Assembly (NCBI RefSeq): GCF_028736925.1
Contig: NZ_JAQZAT010000020.1
Coordinates: 28,303 to 92,302, forward strand
Length of the DNA: 64,000 nucleotides
Source: Flavivirga sp. 57AJ16
GTDB lineage: Bacteria > Bacteroidota > Bacteroidia > Flavobacteriales > Flavobacteriaceae
Direction: 5' to 3'
Shown: one piece after another, positions 29,486 through 38,242 of the stretch
Layout of the letters: every line of letters begins with the position of its first letter
Position numbering within the stretch: the first letter of the stretch is position 1
Made by a program: the position numbers and the translations under genes
The notes under the pieces: model-generated
The model's database searches: none
What the model was told of the DNA's origin: nothing
Seen by the model: the letters and a program-made list of their open reading frames with translations, nothing else

Positions 29486-30277
29486 TTAATATAATTTTGA
29501 AACCTCCAACCCGGCATCGTCAATTACTAAATTAATGCTAGTTTGAAATTTATCTGACGTACGAACGAAATTGAGATAATCGGAGACTGTTGGTTGAGCA
29601 TTTTGTGAATTATGAGCAAGAACTAAAGCATTTGGAGCTAAATGAGGGATAGCACTTTTTAAAATCTTGAGATATAAAGATTCTGTAACACTTCCATTTA
29701 GCATTTGATTTTTGGGATCAAATTCAATCGATTTTGCATCTATATATAATAAGTCAATTTTTTCGTTACAAAAATTATTAAACCAATTTACTGCATCATC
29801 GCAAATAATATTTTTCCCATGGTTTGGAACAAAATTCTCTACATTCTTTTTAGCTAAATTAGCTTCCTTTTCCAGTAATTCAATTCCTAAATGTATTCTT
29901 GAATTATAGCTTGCTCCAGAACCTATTGAAGCCCCTACATTGCATATGTAAGTGTATCCACAAAAAATACCTGCACATACAATTGCATTTGGTTGATTAA
30001 TGGAGTTAATCGAATAAATTAACCGACGCATTCTAGGACTAATTCCTGTCCAAGGAATATGAAAATGTTCTTTAACAGCCTCAACGAAATTATCATAATT
30101 ATCTAATGAATAAGTAGAGTTCGATATGACTTTATTTGATTCAAGAAATTTAAGAGCATTTCTAACTACTGAAATTTCAATTTCCTTTGATTCAAACTCA
30201 ATAAAAGCATTCATCCCGATTGATGGTCCCATAACATGTTTAGCCCAATCATCCGCATAATAGGTGTATTGTTTCAT
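29486..30277 (-). CDS. Class I methyltransferase-like protein
   Basis: 263 residues. The core resembles SAM-dependent O-methyltransferases: AIVCAGIFCGYTYI at the position of motif I, LGIELLEKEANLAKKNVENF (post I), CDDAVNWFNNF, EKIDLLYIDAK (motif II, Asp for metal or SAM) and PHLAPNALVLAHN. The usual Gly-rich loop is weak (AGIFCGYT), so SAM binding is likely but not assured. First gene of the leftward three-gene operon ending at 27681. The substrate is unknown; an aldolase-like partner hints at small-molecule chemistry. Confidence 0.65.
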   Translation of the reverse strand: MKQYTYYADDWAKHVMGPSIGMNAFIEFESKEIEISVVRNALKFLESNKVISNSTYSLDNYDNFVEAVKEHFHIPWTGISPRMRRLIYSINSINQPNAIVCAGIFCGYTYICNVGASIGSGASYNSRIHLGIELLEKEANLAKKNVENFVPNHGKNIICDDAVNWFNNFCNEKIDLLYIDAKSIEFDPKNQMLNGSVTESLYLKILKSAIPHLAPNALVLAHNSQNAQPTVSDYLNFVRTSDKFQTSINLVIDDAGLEVSKLY

Positions 30278-30858
30278 GTTGATAATAACAATTTAATTTA
30301 TAATAAAAAGGATAGGGGCAATATTCAATCAATAAATTTAAAAAACTAATACTTTTGATTGCTATTTCTGACATTGTATTAGATGAAAATCTAAAAAAAA
30401 TCGATGAGATAAGAAATACCTAACACTTTACAAGCCAATTCTATTAAAATTGTTTAGCTATAATCAGTATTGTAAAACACATTGGATAGAAATATCAATT
30501 AGGAAGGGCTCACAGACCAACACCTAAAGCACAGACCAAAAAGCCCCAACATCTATCGAACAAATCTATGCAGTGTTTTTTGGTAAACCCCTCCTTCTAT
30601 AATACAATAATATACTAAAAACGGGTGGTATAAATCTGTCAGATTATTTTTGTATTTTTCTGACCCCTAAGGATTTGCAAAATCCGTCTGTAGTATGATT
30701 TTAGAAAGAGGTATAGATGAATAACTCAAAGGGGGGTAATAAGGTTACGCACACAAAAAACTCATAAAAGTGAAAATTAATTCGTACATTTCAAGTGCGT
30801 AAGGCACATTCCCTTAAGACTTTATAAATAGCAATTTCAACCAATGTAAAAAGGGTCT
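30278..30858. other. Gene-free region before the relaxase, probable oriT
   Basis: No gene is supported in these 581 bp between the divergent cargo operon and the MobF relaxase. It contains CACAGACCAA twice (30511-30520, 30530-30539), an inverted repeat GTCAGA/TCTGAC (30638-30643, 30659-30664) and a hairpin GGATTT-gca-AAATCC (30671-30685). Direct and inverted repeats just upstream of a relaxase gene are what an origin of transfer contains. The nic site is not identified. Confidence 0.5.
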
Positions 30859-33567
30859 ATGATTAGAATGTACCAAAGCCAGACATCCGCTCAGGCAAAA
30901 GACTATTTTCGTGATGCACTTTCTAAGGCTGACTATTATTTAGAAGACCAAGAACTCAATGGTCAATTTAATGGTAAGATTGCTAAACGTTTGGGGATTG
31001 AAAAAAATCTTATTGATAAAGAAACCTTTGAAAAACTCTGTGATAATATCAATCCAAAGGATGGCGGTTCTTTAACGCCTAGAACTGTATCAGATCGCCG
31101 CGTCGGTTATGACATCAGTTTCCACTGCCCAAAGTCTGTTTCTATTCTTCATGCTTTAAATGACGATAAAAAAGTATTGCAAGCCTTTGAAGAAAGTGTC
31201 CATGAGACCATGTTGGATATTGAAGCCGACACACAAACACGAGTGCGAACGCAGGGTCAATATGATGATAGGCACACAGGCGAATTAATATGGACAAATT
31301 TTATTCATCAAACTGCCAGAGCGGTTGCAGATAACCCCCCAGACCCGCACCTCCATTGCCATTGTTTTACTTTTAACGCGACTTGGGATGATACAGAAGG
31401 GCGGTTCAAAGCAGGGCAATTTCACAATATCAAGAAAGATATGCCGTATCACCAAGCCCGTTTTCAAAAACGCTTGGCTGATAAACTCTCCATTATGGGG
31501 CATGATATTCGAAAAACCAAGAATGGTTTTGAATTAGCCGTTGTTCCACAACGTGCCATTGACCATTTTTCTAAACGTACCAATTTAATCGGGCAAGTAG
31601 CCACCGAAAAAGGCATCACCAATCCTAAAGAACTCGATCAGTTAGGCGCAAGAACACGCGCCAAAAAACAAAAAAATCTTACCATGCCTCAATTACAGAA
31701 TATGTGGCGAGAGCAACTCATAGATAAGGGTATTGATAAAGACGAGAAAAGCGAAGTTAAAACAACGGATATTTCCCTTGATGCCAAGCAATCCATAGAC
31801 CATGCGATTTCGCATGTGTTCACAAGAGCCTCTGTAAAGCGTGAACGCCAAATTTTAACGGAAGGCTATAAACATGCCATTGATACAACCAATGTTTCTT
31901 TGAATGATATTGATACCGCTTTTTTGAAGAATGACACCATTTTTAAAGTCCAAGTCGGTAGCCAAAAACTTTGTACAACCGAACTTGTCCACGCCGAAGA
32001 ACGAAAAATGGTCAACATGGCCAGAAATGGCATTGGCAAGCTACGCCCGTTAAAAACGGATTTCAAAAAATCCCAATTCAAGAACTTAAACGAAGAACAA
32101 ATCAATGCCATCAGTCATGTGATGACCTCCCAAGATCGTTTGACCATGATTAAGGGCGGGGCAGGGACGGGCAAGACAACATTGTTAAAAGCGATTGTTC
32201 CTGAAATTGAAAATACAGGAAAGGAAGTGTTTTTGTTCGCACCTACGGCAGAAGCCTCCCGTGATGTTTTGAAAAAGGAAGGTTTTGAAAAGGCAGATAC
32301 TGTTGCACGGTTTTTATTGGATAAAAATTTGCAGGAACAAATCAAAGGGCAGGTTGTTTGGATTGATGAGGCAGGCATGTTGGGGTCGCAAGATATGTCT
32401 AAAATCCTCGCCATTGTCGATAAAAATCAAACAAGGCTTATTCTTTCGGGAGACCCCAGGCAACATAACGCTGTGCAACGTGGGGATGCTATGCGGATAT
32501 TACAAACCGTTGCCCATATCCCGCATGTCTCCATGGAAACCATATATCGTCAAAAACAAGATGGTTATAAATCAGCGGTAAAGGAGATTAGTGACGGCAA
32601 TATTGCAACAGGGTTTGACATGCTCAACACCCAAGGTGCAATTCAAGAGATTGCTTCGGATAAAATATCACAAGCCGTTGTGGATGATTATTTAAAAACC
32701 AGAAAAGACAATAAATCTGCTCTGGTCATCTCACCCACCCGTGCCAAGGCTAAAGAAATTAATCAAGAGATAAGGGAAGGGCTGAAAGAAAGCAAGATTA
32801 TTGGCAAGCGAGAAAAAGAATTTACCGTTTATGAGAATTTGTATTTAACCCATGCCCAAAAGGCGGATAGTCGCTCTTACAGGAAGGGGCATATCATACA
32901 GCTCCATCAAAATATGCCCAATTTAAAAAAGGGGGCAGTGCTTAGGGTCACCAATGCAGAAAGCAAAAATGTTAGGGTTGAGGATAAACAAGGGGCACAG
33001 CATATCCTGCCCCTAAGCAGGGCTAAAGATTTTGATGTTTATAATACCCATGCAGTGCGTATCAGCAAGGGCGATGAAATTAAAATCACTAAAAACGGCT
33101 ATGATAATGCGGGGAAACGATTGAATAATGGCTCGGTGCTAACAGTTTCAAAAATAAAGCCGAATGGTCAGATTGAGGGTGTCAAGAAGTCAAATTCTAA
33201 AAATTCAACTTTTACCCTAAGCCCCGATCATGGCAATTTTGATTATGCCTATGCGTCCACCTCTTACAGTTCACAGGGAAAAACCGTGGATAATGTGATT
33301 ATCGCCCAACCTGCTGTTACATTCCCTGCATCCAACCAAAAGCAGTTTTATGTTTCAGTATCAAGGGGGCGCGAGAGCGTTACCATCTATACCGATGACC
33401 GCGAAGATTTATTGAGCCATATTGAAAAATCAGGTGACCGCCAAGGGGCAACAGAATTGCTAACCGAAAAAGACTTTAAAACTAAAACGGTTGACATCGA
33501 CATATCACGCCACAAAGAAACAACAAAAGATATAACACCCAATAAAGATTATGAGCCAGAATTATAA
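30859..33567 (+). CDS. MobF-family conjugative relaxase with helicase domain (TrwC/TraI type)
   Basis: 902-residue relaxase-helicase that would nick oriT and unwind the transferred strand. Candidate catalytic tyrosines are Tyr16 and Tyr26/27 (AKDYFRD, KADYYLE). The metal triad is PHLHCHCF (about residue 160). A UvrD/RecD2-like helicase follows: Walker A KGGAGTGKTT (about 432), Walker B VVWIDEAGMLGS, and the C-terminal superfamily 1 motif YASTSYSSQGKTVDNV. MobF relaxases are typical of Proteobacteria and Actinobacteria and uncommon in Bacteroidota, which mostly use MobP or MobB types. The next gene overlaps its end by 17 nt. Confidence 0.94.
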   Translation: MIRMYQSQTSAQAKDYFRDALSKADYYLEDQELNGQFNGKIAKRLGIEKNLIDKETFEKLCDNINPKDGGSLTPRTVSDRRVGYDISFHCPKSVSILHALNDDKKVLQAFEESVHETMLDIEADTQTRVRTQGQYDDRHTGELIWTNFIHQTARAVADNPPDPHLHCHCFTFNATWDDTEGRFKAGQFHNIKKDMPYHQARFQKRLADKLSIMGHDIRKTKNGFELAVVPQRAIDHFSKRTNLIGQVATEKGITNPKELDQLGARTRAKKQKNLTMPQLQNMWREQLIDKGIDKDEKSEVKTTDISLDAKQSIDHAISHVFTRASVKRERQILTEGYKHAIDTTNVSLNDIDTAFLKNDTIFKVQVGSQKLCTTELVHAEERKMVNMARNGIGKLRPLKTDFKKSQFKNLNEEQINAISHVMTSQDRLTMIKGGAGTGKTTLLKAIVPEIENTGKEVFLFAPTAEASRDVLKKEGFEKADTVARFLLDKNLQEQIKGQVVWIDEAGMLGSQDMSKILAIVDKNQTRLILSGDPRQHNAVQRGDAMRILQTVAHIPHVSMETIYRQKQDGYKSAVKEISDGNIATGFDMLNTQGAIQEIASDKISQAVVDDYLKTRKDNKSALVISPTRAKAKEINQEIREGLKESKIIGKREKEFTVYENLYLTHAQKADSRSYRKGHIIQLHQNMPNLKKGAVLRVTNAESKNVRVEDKQGAQHILPLSRAKDFDVYNTHAVRISKGDEIKITKNGYDNAGKRLNNGSVLTVSKIKPNGQIEGVKKSNSKNSTFTLSPDHGNFDYAYASTSYSSQGKTVDNVIIAQPAVTFPASNQKQFYVSVSRGRESVTIYTDDREDLLSHIEKSGDRQGATELLTEKDFKTKTVDIDISRHKETTKDITPNKDYEPEL

Positions 33568-33943
33568 ATTTAAGAGTTTACAGATTGCCAAAGGCGACCA
33601 AGCACAGAGAAAAACAACCAAAGACCCAAACACCATTACGGTTTTTGAAACGGGAGATACCAAAACAATTGATTTTGAGCTTTTAGATGGCACAAGGCAG
33701 AATTTCCATTATTCGCATTATATCACGTCATGGATGGGCAAAGAAAATGGAGAGCGTATTATCAAAATATTTTTCGCAACTCATCTTGTAACAATTAACG
33801 GATATTGCCTTGACGAAATCTACAACCACCTCACAACCCTATCCGTCAAATCCATCAAAGCCCATGATCAACGCTACCTTAATATGGTCGAAGAAAACCA
33901 ACCTTTTGCTATTCAAATAAGTATTGAATGGAAAGGAAATTAA
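33551..33943 (+). CDS. Hypothetical protein coupled to the relaxase
   Basis: 130 residues, soluble, mixed alpha/beta (FKSLQIAKGDQAQRKTTKDP, FHYSHYITSWMGKENGERII). It starts inside the last codons of the relaxase gene (17-nt overlap), so it is translationally linked to it. No family is recognised. It may assist relaxosome assembly, or be a small regulator of the transfer genes; neither can be shown here. Confidence 0.65.
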   Translation: MSQNYKFKSLQIAKGDQAQRKTTKDPNTITVFETGDTKTIDFELLDGTRQNFHYSHYITSWMGKENGERIIKIFFATHLVTINGYCLDEIYNHLTTLSVKSIKAHDQRYLNMVEENQPFAIQISIEWKGN

Positions 33944-33963
33944 ATTTTTTAATTTGACTCTGA

Positions 33964-35007
33964 TTAAAGAAAATTTTTCATGGAATCAAATGTTGTTCCA
34001 TATGTTTCATGTAAAACTGAATATTTACTGGCATAAAATTTTTGGTATATAAAGACTCTAAAAGCCAAGAATACATATAATAAAATTGGATTCATTAAAA
34101 CAATTGTATTTACTACTAGTAAGCTGAAAAACATATTTGTTGATGAAGTAGAAAGATATATATTCACAGGAAGGGCGAATACGAATATTATTAATAAATA
34201 TATAAATACAAACTTTAAGCTTTTCTTTTTAGGGAAGAAAAATTTTATTTGTTTCGAAAAAGATTTTTTCTTTAGTTCTTCCCATTTTTTATTAATATCA
34301 TTAATAAAATCTTTATTTCTACTGAAATAAATTGATAGAAATACAAAGACTAGTACAATGGGAGAGATAACGTAAATTAATATAATTTGAATATTTGATA
34401 AAGTTTCTGTAAAATGAACAATTAAATATGAAATAATAATACCTAATATATACATAACTATAGTTGTGGTTACTGACATTTTTATTTTATATGATAGAAT
34501 TTTTTCAGATATAGAGCTAAAAAATATGATAAAAGAATACGAAGATGTCATTAACGCCAAAAGAAACACAAAAAAGGTTAAATCCTCTCGTGTGCATGAT
34601 ACTTGTGAGCATATCTTATAGGTTCCATCCGTTCCTATTTGTGACTGAAACGCAGCAATAATTAGAACAGTAAGACAATAAATAGAAAGAATTAAAGATA
34701 TCGGTTTAAATATTTCAAAAAGGAAATTCTTACGAGTGTTATATTCATTATTAAGATTCTCAAAATCAGCTAACATTCTAGATTTACCATTATCGACAAA
34801 TTTATCTACACCTTTTAAATCGTCTTTCTTATCTGCATCTTTTAAAATTAATTTTAGCTCAATTTTTAATTCTTCTAGTTTATTGACAGATGAACCTCTC
34901 TTAAAAATTGCATTATTTAACAAGTTTCTGAAATAATCGAAACTCGCATAACCTAAATTTAAAGCAGCAAAAATCTCAAAAAAAGAACTAAAATTAATTA
35001 AATCCAT
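33964..35007 (-). CDS. Polytopic membrane protein of a two-gene AT-rich cassette
   Basis: 347 residues with roughly eight hydrophobic segments (for example SLILSIYCLTVLIIAAFQS, TTIVMYILGIIISYLIVHF, LLVVNTIVLMNPILLYVFLA). The N-terminal soluble part (about 30-85) is charged and helical. It lies 67 bp downstream of the 198-residue protein in the same direction, so they probably form one transcription unit. Both genes are much more AT-rich than the relaxase next door. No family is recognised. A membrane protein paired with a small soluble protein on a mobile element is a common arrangement for phage-defence modules, but that is inference. Confidence 0.7.
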   Translation of the reverse strand: MDLINFSSFFEIFAALNLGYASFDYFRNLLNNAIFKRGSSVNKLEELKIELKLILKDADKKDDLKGVDKFVDNGKSRMLADFENLNNEYNTRKNFLFEIFKPISLILSIYCLTVLIIAAFQSQIGTDGTYKICSQVSCTREDLTFFVFLLALMTSSYSFIIFFSSISEKILSYKIKMSVTTTIVMYILGIIISYLIVHFTETLSNIQIILIYVISPIVLVFVFLSIYFSRNKDFINDINKKWEELKKKSFSKQIKFFFPKKKSLKFVFIYLLIIFVFALPVNIYLSTSSTNMFFSLLVVNTIVLMNPILLYVFLAFRVFIYQKFYASKYSVLHETYGTTFDSMKNFL

Positions 35008-35052
35008 TTAATTATAACTAATATTAATAAATATAGGAAAGGTTGTTTTGAG

Positions 35053-35107
35053 ATATGGGGTGCAGGAATTACAATTACTTGAAATATGGGGTGCAGGAAC
35101 TATAATT
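35053..35107. repeat. Tandem duplication (31-bp period) at the end of the 198-residue gene
   Basis: Two 24-bp copies (35053-35076 and 35084-35107) share 22 positions, including ATATGGGGTGCAGGAA. The right copy encodes the SCTPYFK C-terminus; the left copy lies just beyond the stop codon. It looks like a small tandem duplication spanning the gene end. Confidence 0.7.
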
Positions 35108-35671
35108 TGAATTAAATACGCTATTTATTTTTTCAGGAAGTCTTTTATTATTGAACGAACAAGTAGCCTCTCTTGTTATTTCGCAATTATCATCATTTCC
35201 TTGCAATTCTAGTCTAAACTTATTGTTATCCCCAACAACAAAACTAATATTTTCATTGTATATTTCTTTTATTTTTGATTTAAACTCTAGGGATGCATGT
35301 TTAACTTCTATTCGTTCTGGAAATATCTGAGTTAAGTTGGATAAATAGTTTTCTAATTCTGAAGTTTCACCATTATTATACTTTTTACCAGCCACAATTC
35401 TTATACTGCCATTTCTACCTATAAATTCAAATAGAGCTTCTCGAAAAGATTCAACTTGTTCATTTTGAGTCACGTCACCGGATAAATCATTATCAAATAA
35501 AATAAAGTCATTTTTAGAATACTTTAAAATTTTAGACATAGCTATAGCAGCATGTTTGTGATCTCTATTTGGGAATATGACTTCACTATTGTTTTTTGCT
35601 AAAAATTCTAAATCTCTAGAATATTCTTCTAATTCTTCTATTTTCTTTTTTTCGTATAATGATTCTTTCAT
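35075..35671 (-). CDS. Small soluble protein, weakly phospholipase-D-like, paired with the membrane protein
   Basis: 198 residues. The N-terminus is a short coiled coil (EKKKIEELEEYSRDLEFLAK). The rest alternates strands and helices: RDHKHAAIAMSKILKYSKND, DFILFDNDLSGDV, GSIRIVAGKKY, RIEVKHASLEF, NISFVVGDNNKFRLELQGND. This layout recalls PLD-superfamily half-domains, which often carry a degenerate HKD motif in sensing roles, but no complete HxK motif is present. It is first in a leftward pair with the membrane protein. Function unknown; a sensing or effector role is a guess. Confidence 0.6.
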   Translation of the reverse strand: MKESLYEKKKIEELEEYSRDLEFLAKNNSEVIFPNRDHKHAAIAMSKILKYSKNDFILFDNDLSGDVTQNEQVESFREALFEFIGRNGSIRIVAGKKYNNGETSELENYLSNLTQIFPERIEVKHASLEFKSKIKEIYNENISFVVGDNNKFRLELQGNDDNCEITREATCSFNNKRLPEKINSVFNSNYSSCTPYFK

Positions 35672-36239
35672 TTCTTATGTTTTCTCTTTCAGCTTAATGT
35701 GTTAAGTAAGGATTGTAAAAAATTTCTGCAAATATTATAATCAACGCTGTTAATTAATGTTAAAATTTTGTTAATTTCTTTAAACAACCTTGTTTTTAGC
35801 TAACATATCTTGCCATTTTTTATTTGTGCTATCAAGCAAAACTTAAGTTTTTAACTCTTAAAAATAAGACATAAAATAATTTTTCGAGATAGAGTTTTAT
35901 CTCTTATAAAAATAGGCATTATAAATTACATCATTACATTTTATCGTGTTAAAATTGTGTTTTAACGATAAAATAACATTTGATTAAACAAAGGATGAGT
36001 ATTTTATTTTGGATATAATATAGCCAATACTTATTAAGAATGTTGTATTAATCGGTTTATCTTATTTATTATCCGATGAGTTGTTTAAAAAGTAAATGAA
36101 TCCAATACGGTTTTTAATTTTATGTTTGTTCAGGTTCAAAAACCGATTCACATTGCATGCTAGAAATGATATACTCCTAACCAAATCCCTAACCATAGAG
36201 ATTTTGAAAAGGATTAAATATTGGAAAGCCTAGAAAAAA
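35672..36239. other. AT-rich gene-free region
   Basis: 568 bp without a supported gene. It contains an imperfect inverted repeat around 35938-35972 (TTTTATCG...CGATAAAA with TTAAAA/TTTTAA inside), which would suit a promoter operator. It separates the two-gene cassette from the P4-type integration module. Confidence 0.5.
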
Positions 36240-36285
36240 TGGTGCCCCGAGGCAGACTTGAACTGCCGACACAACGATTTTCAAT
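36240..36285 (-). repeat. attP-like 3' half of a tRNA-Phe with encoded CCA
   Basis: The minus strand reads anticodon loop TTGAAAA (GAA anticodon), a T-arm GGCAG-TTCAAGT-CTGCC, an acceptor end CGGGGCA and CCA. The 5' half is absent and the anticodon stem no longer pairs, so it is not a functional tRNA. Encoded CCA is usual in Proteobacteria; the resident tRNA-Met here lacks it. It lies 93 bp before a P4-type integrase gene, where an attachment site is expected. Confidence 0.75.
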
Positions 36286-36378
36286 TGTGTTCAGGTGCGT
36301 ATTATGATGTTCTATGTTTTTCTATGATCCTTTTTAAATAATTGATAATAAAGTATTATTTGAAAGGAAGCTAACACG

Positions 36379-37842
36379 ATGTCTCATAACGTTTCATTAA
36401 GTGACACCCATTTCCCTAACCAAAATCCTAACCAAAAGGGCAGACGTTTTATAAAATTTACTGACCTAACGATTAAAAGTCTTAAACCCAGTGAAAAGAG
36501 AATCGACTATTGGTGCAATGGTTTACAAGGTTTTGGAATAAGAATTTCTCCAAAAGGAACAAAAACTTGGTTTTATCTCTACCAATTTCACAATAAGCAA
36601 CGCCGAATGTCCTTTGGACATTATCCGAAAGTCTCTTTAGCAGAGGCTTTGAGTAAATACAGTGAGTTGAACAATTCAATCGATTTTGGGGTAGACCCTT
36701 TAGCGGAAAGAGATGAAGCTAAAAGAGTTCAAGATGAAGAATTGACAGTTTCACAGTTAATAGAATTATACTTGGAACACTGTAAAAAGTCAGGAAAGAA
36801 AAGCTATAAAACTGATGAGCGAGAATTAAAAAAAGACATTGTTCCTATTCTAGGAAACCACAAAATAACAGAGGTTCAACCTAAAGAACTCGCAAAAGTA
36901 TTTCATCATATCATTGTAGAACGTGAAGCTCCTGGAGCGGCGACACATTTATACAGTTATGTGAGACGGCTTTTTAATTTTGCCGCAGAAATGGGTTTAA
37001 TGAGACGCCGTGACAATCCCTGTCTAGATATTAAGCTAAAAATCCCTAAAAACAGAAGGCAAAGGCATTTAAATCCTGAAGAAATCTATCGCTTTTGGCA
37101 TACGCTTGATAATATTTTAATGGCTGATATTAGCCGTGTCGCTTTACGTTTTTTAATTTGTACTGTAGCACGTTCTAATGAGGTACGTGCTATGAAGTGG
37201 TCACATGTCGATTTAAATTCAAGGATTTGGACAATGCCAACTTCAAAAAACGGACGTATGCACCGTGTTTACTTAGGTGATTTAGCAATGAAATTATTAA
37301 ATGAAGCTAGAAATTATACCGATGGTAAAAGCTATGTTTTTGGCTCAACTGGAAAGATAAGTACTTGTGGCATTGATAAAGAAAACCTAAAAATGCTAAG
37401 CGGTTGGGCGTTGTCGCAACCTATCAGAAGGCACTTTGATGAATTTGGTATTACAGAACGCTTTTATCCTCATGACTTAAGACGAACTGGTGCAACCATG
37501 ATCGCAGGTTTATTTGGAAGACGTGACTTTGCAGCTATGGCACTTAATCATACCAATAAAGATGCTACGGATGTATATGACCAATATGTATATGACATAG
37601 AAAAGAAGCTCACGTTAAACGCCCTCAACAAGGCTATAGAAATAATAGTAAATAGTCCAAATGTTGAGAGCGTCCCTAATTTTGACGAAATTAGGTCAAA
37701 GATTATTAAACCCAAACATCAAATTAATCTTTTGCCTGATGATTTGGAGAATGATAAGTCGATGGATTTTTCATCCAGTTTTTCAAATCCTGTAACCTAT
37801 AAGCTTTCCTACGACCATGGTGTGTTAAGGAAACCAATTTAG
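36379..37842 (+). CDS. P4-type tyrosine integrase (DUF4102 family)
   Basis: 487-residue integrase of the kind that inserts genomic islands into tRNA genes. The N-terminal DUF4102 arm-binding domain (about 25-115) shows KFTDLTIKSLKPSEKRIDYW and WFYLYQFHNKQRRMSFGHYP. A core-binding domain and the catalytic domain follow: Arg in ARSNEVRAMKW (about 262-266), HDLRRTGATM (about 365) and Tyr in DVYDQYVYD (about 400). Ahead of the ATG is AAAGGAAG, a good Shine-Dalgarno. With the CCA-encoding tRNA-Phe half beside it, the module looks proteobacterial in origin. It is a second integration system in the same element. Confidence 0.93.
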   Translation: MSHNVSLSDTHFPNQNPNQKGRRFIKFTDLTIKSLKPSEKRIDYWCNGLQGFGIRISPKGTKTWFYLYQFHNKQRRMSFGHYPKVSLAEALSKYSELNNSIDFGVDPLAERDEAKRVQDEELTVSQLIELYLEHCKKSGKKSYKTDERELKKDIVPILGNHKITEVQPKELAKVFHHIIVEREAPGAATHLYSYVRRLFNFAAEMGLMRRRDNPCLDIKLKIPKNRRQRHLNPEEIYRFWHTLDNILMADISRVALRFLICTVARSNEVRAMKWSHVDLNSRIWTMPTSKNGRMHRVYLGDLAMKLLNEARNYTDGKSYVFGSTGKISTCGIDKENLKMLSGWALSQPIRRHFDEFGITERFYPHDLRRTGATMIAGLFGRRDFAAMALNHTNKDATDVYDQYVYDIEKKLTLNALNKAIEIIVNSPNVESVPNFDEIRSKIIKPKHQINLLPDDLENDKSMDFSSSFSNPVTYKLSYDHGVLRKPI

Positions 37843-38017
37843 GAAAACGTCCTTCTTTACGTTCCCTATATTGGGTCATTTTATCAAGGGTTGTTGCTAA
37901 TTCTGCTGTCTTAATAGAAACAAATGCGTTCATTTTAAGGAGTAGGTGGGCAACAACTTCTGCTTCTTCGTCTGGGTCAATGAGGACAACTTTATTGTTT
38001 TCAATGGTATTTAGCAC
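37724..38017 (-). CDS. AlpA-like excisionase/regulator
   Basis: 97 residues from a GTG start, preceded by AAAAGGA. The C-terminal half is an AlpA-type winged helix (RFPKLVSLTHHGRRKAYRLQ, then DLKNWMKNPS). Such proteins serve as directionality factors for P4-type integrases. Its 3' end overlaps the integrase 3' end tail-to-tail by 119 nt, so both strands are coding there. The N-terminal part (EEAEVVAHLLLKMNAFVSIK) is helical and not assigned. Confidence 0.75.
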   Translation of the reverse strand: MLNTIENNKVVLIDPDEEAEVVAHLLLKMNAFVSIKTAELATTLDKMTQYRERKEGRFPKLVSLTHHGRRKAYRLQDLKNWMKNPSTYHSPNHQAKD

Positions 38018-38101
38018 AGTGATTCCTTTTCATTTGTTAAGATTGAAAAGACGATAAAGATTGATCACAAGATTAATAACGCACATGAAAATTGTATTCA
38101 T

Positions 38102-38242
38102 ATGCTACCAATGTGTGTTTGTCCCACCCCCGTTTATTCTGTTATGGAAACACGCTTTATGTGCGTGTTATGCAAAAAGCGTAATCGAATAGGATTGCAT
38201 CATAAAAACAAAAAAGGAATACAAAATGCATATGAAATTTGA
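38102..38242 (+). CDS. Possible 46-residue Cys-rich peptide
   Basis: Open frame from ATG 38102 to TGA 38242, reading MLPMCVCPTPVYS ... FMCVLCKKRNRIGLHHKNKK. The CxC and CxxC pairs followed by a basic tail recall a small zinc ribbon. It ends 17 nt inside the XRE gene start. The frame is short and another Cys-containing frame overlaps, so it may be chance. Confidence 0.3.
   Translation: MLPMCVCPTPVYSVMETRFMCVLCKKRNRIGLHHKNKKGIQNAYEI

Noticed and set aside
27600..30527. CCTAAAGCAC near both ends of the three-gene cassette as insertion scars
   Set aside because: The match is only 10 bp, the surroundings do not align and no transposase is near. Chance is a fair explanation.
20198..36240. A separate inner island bounded by a second tRNA-Phe fragment
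   Set aside because: I looked for another copy of the tRNA-Phe half or the flanking bases and found none in the window, so an inner element with two ends cannot be supported.
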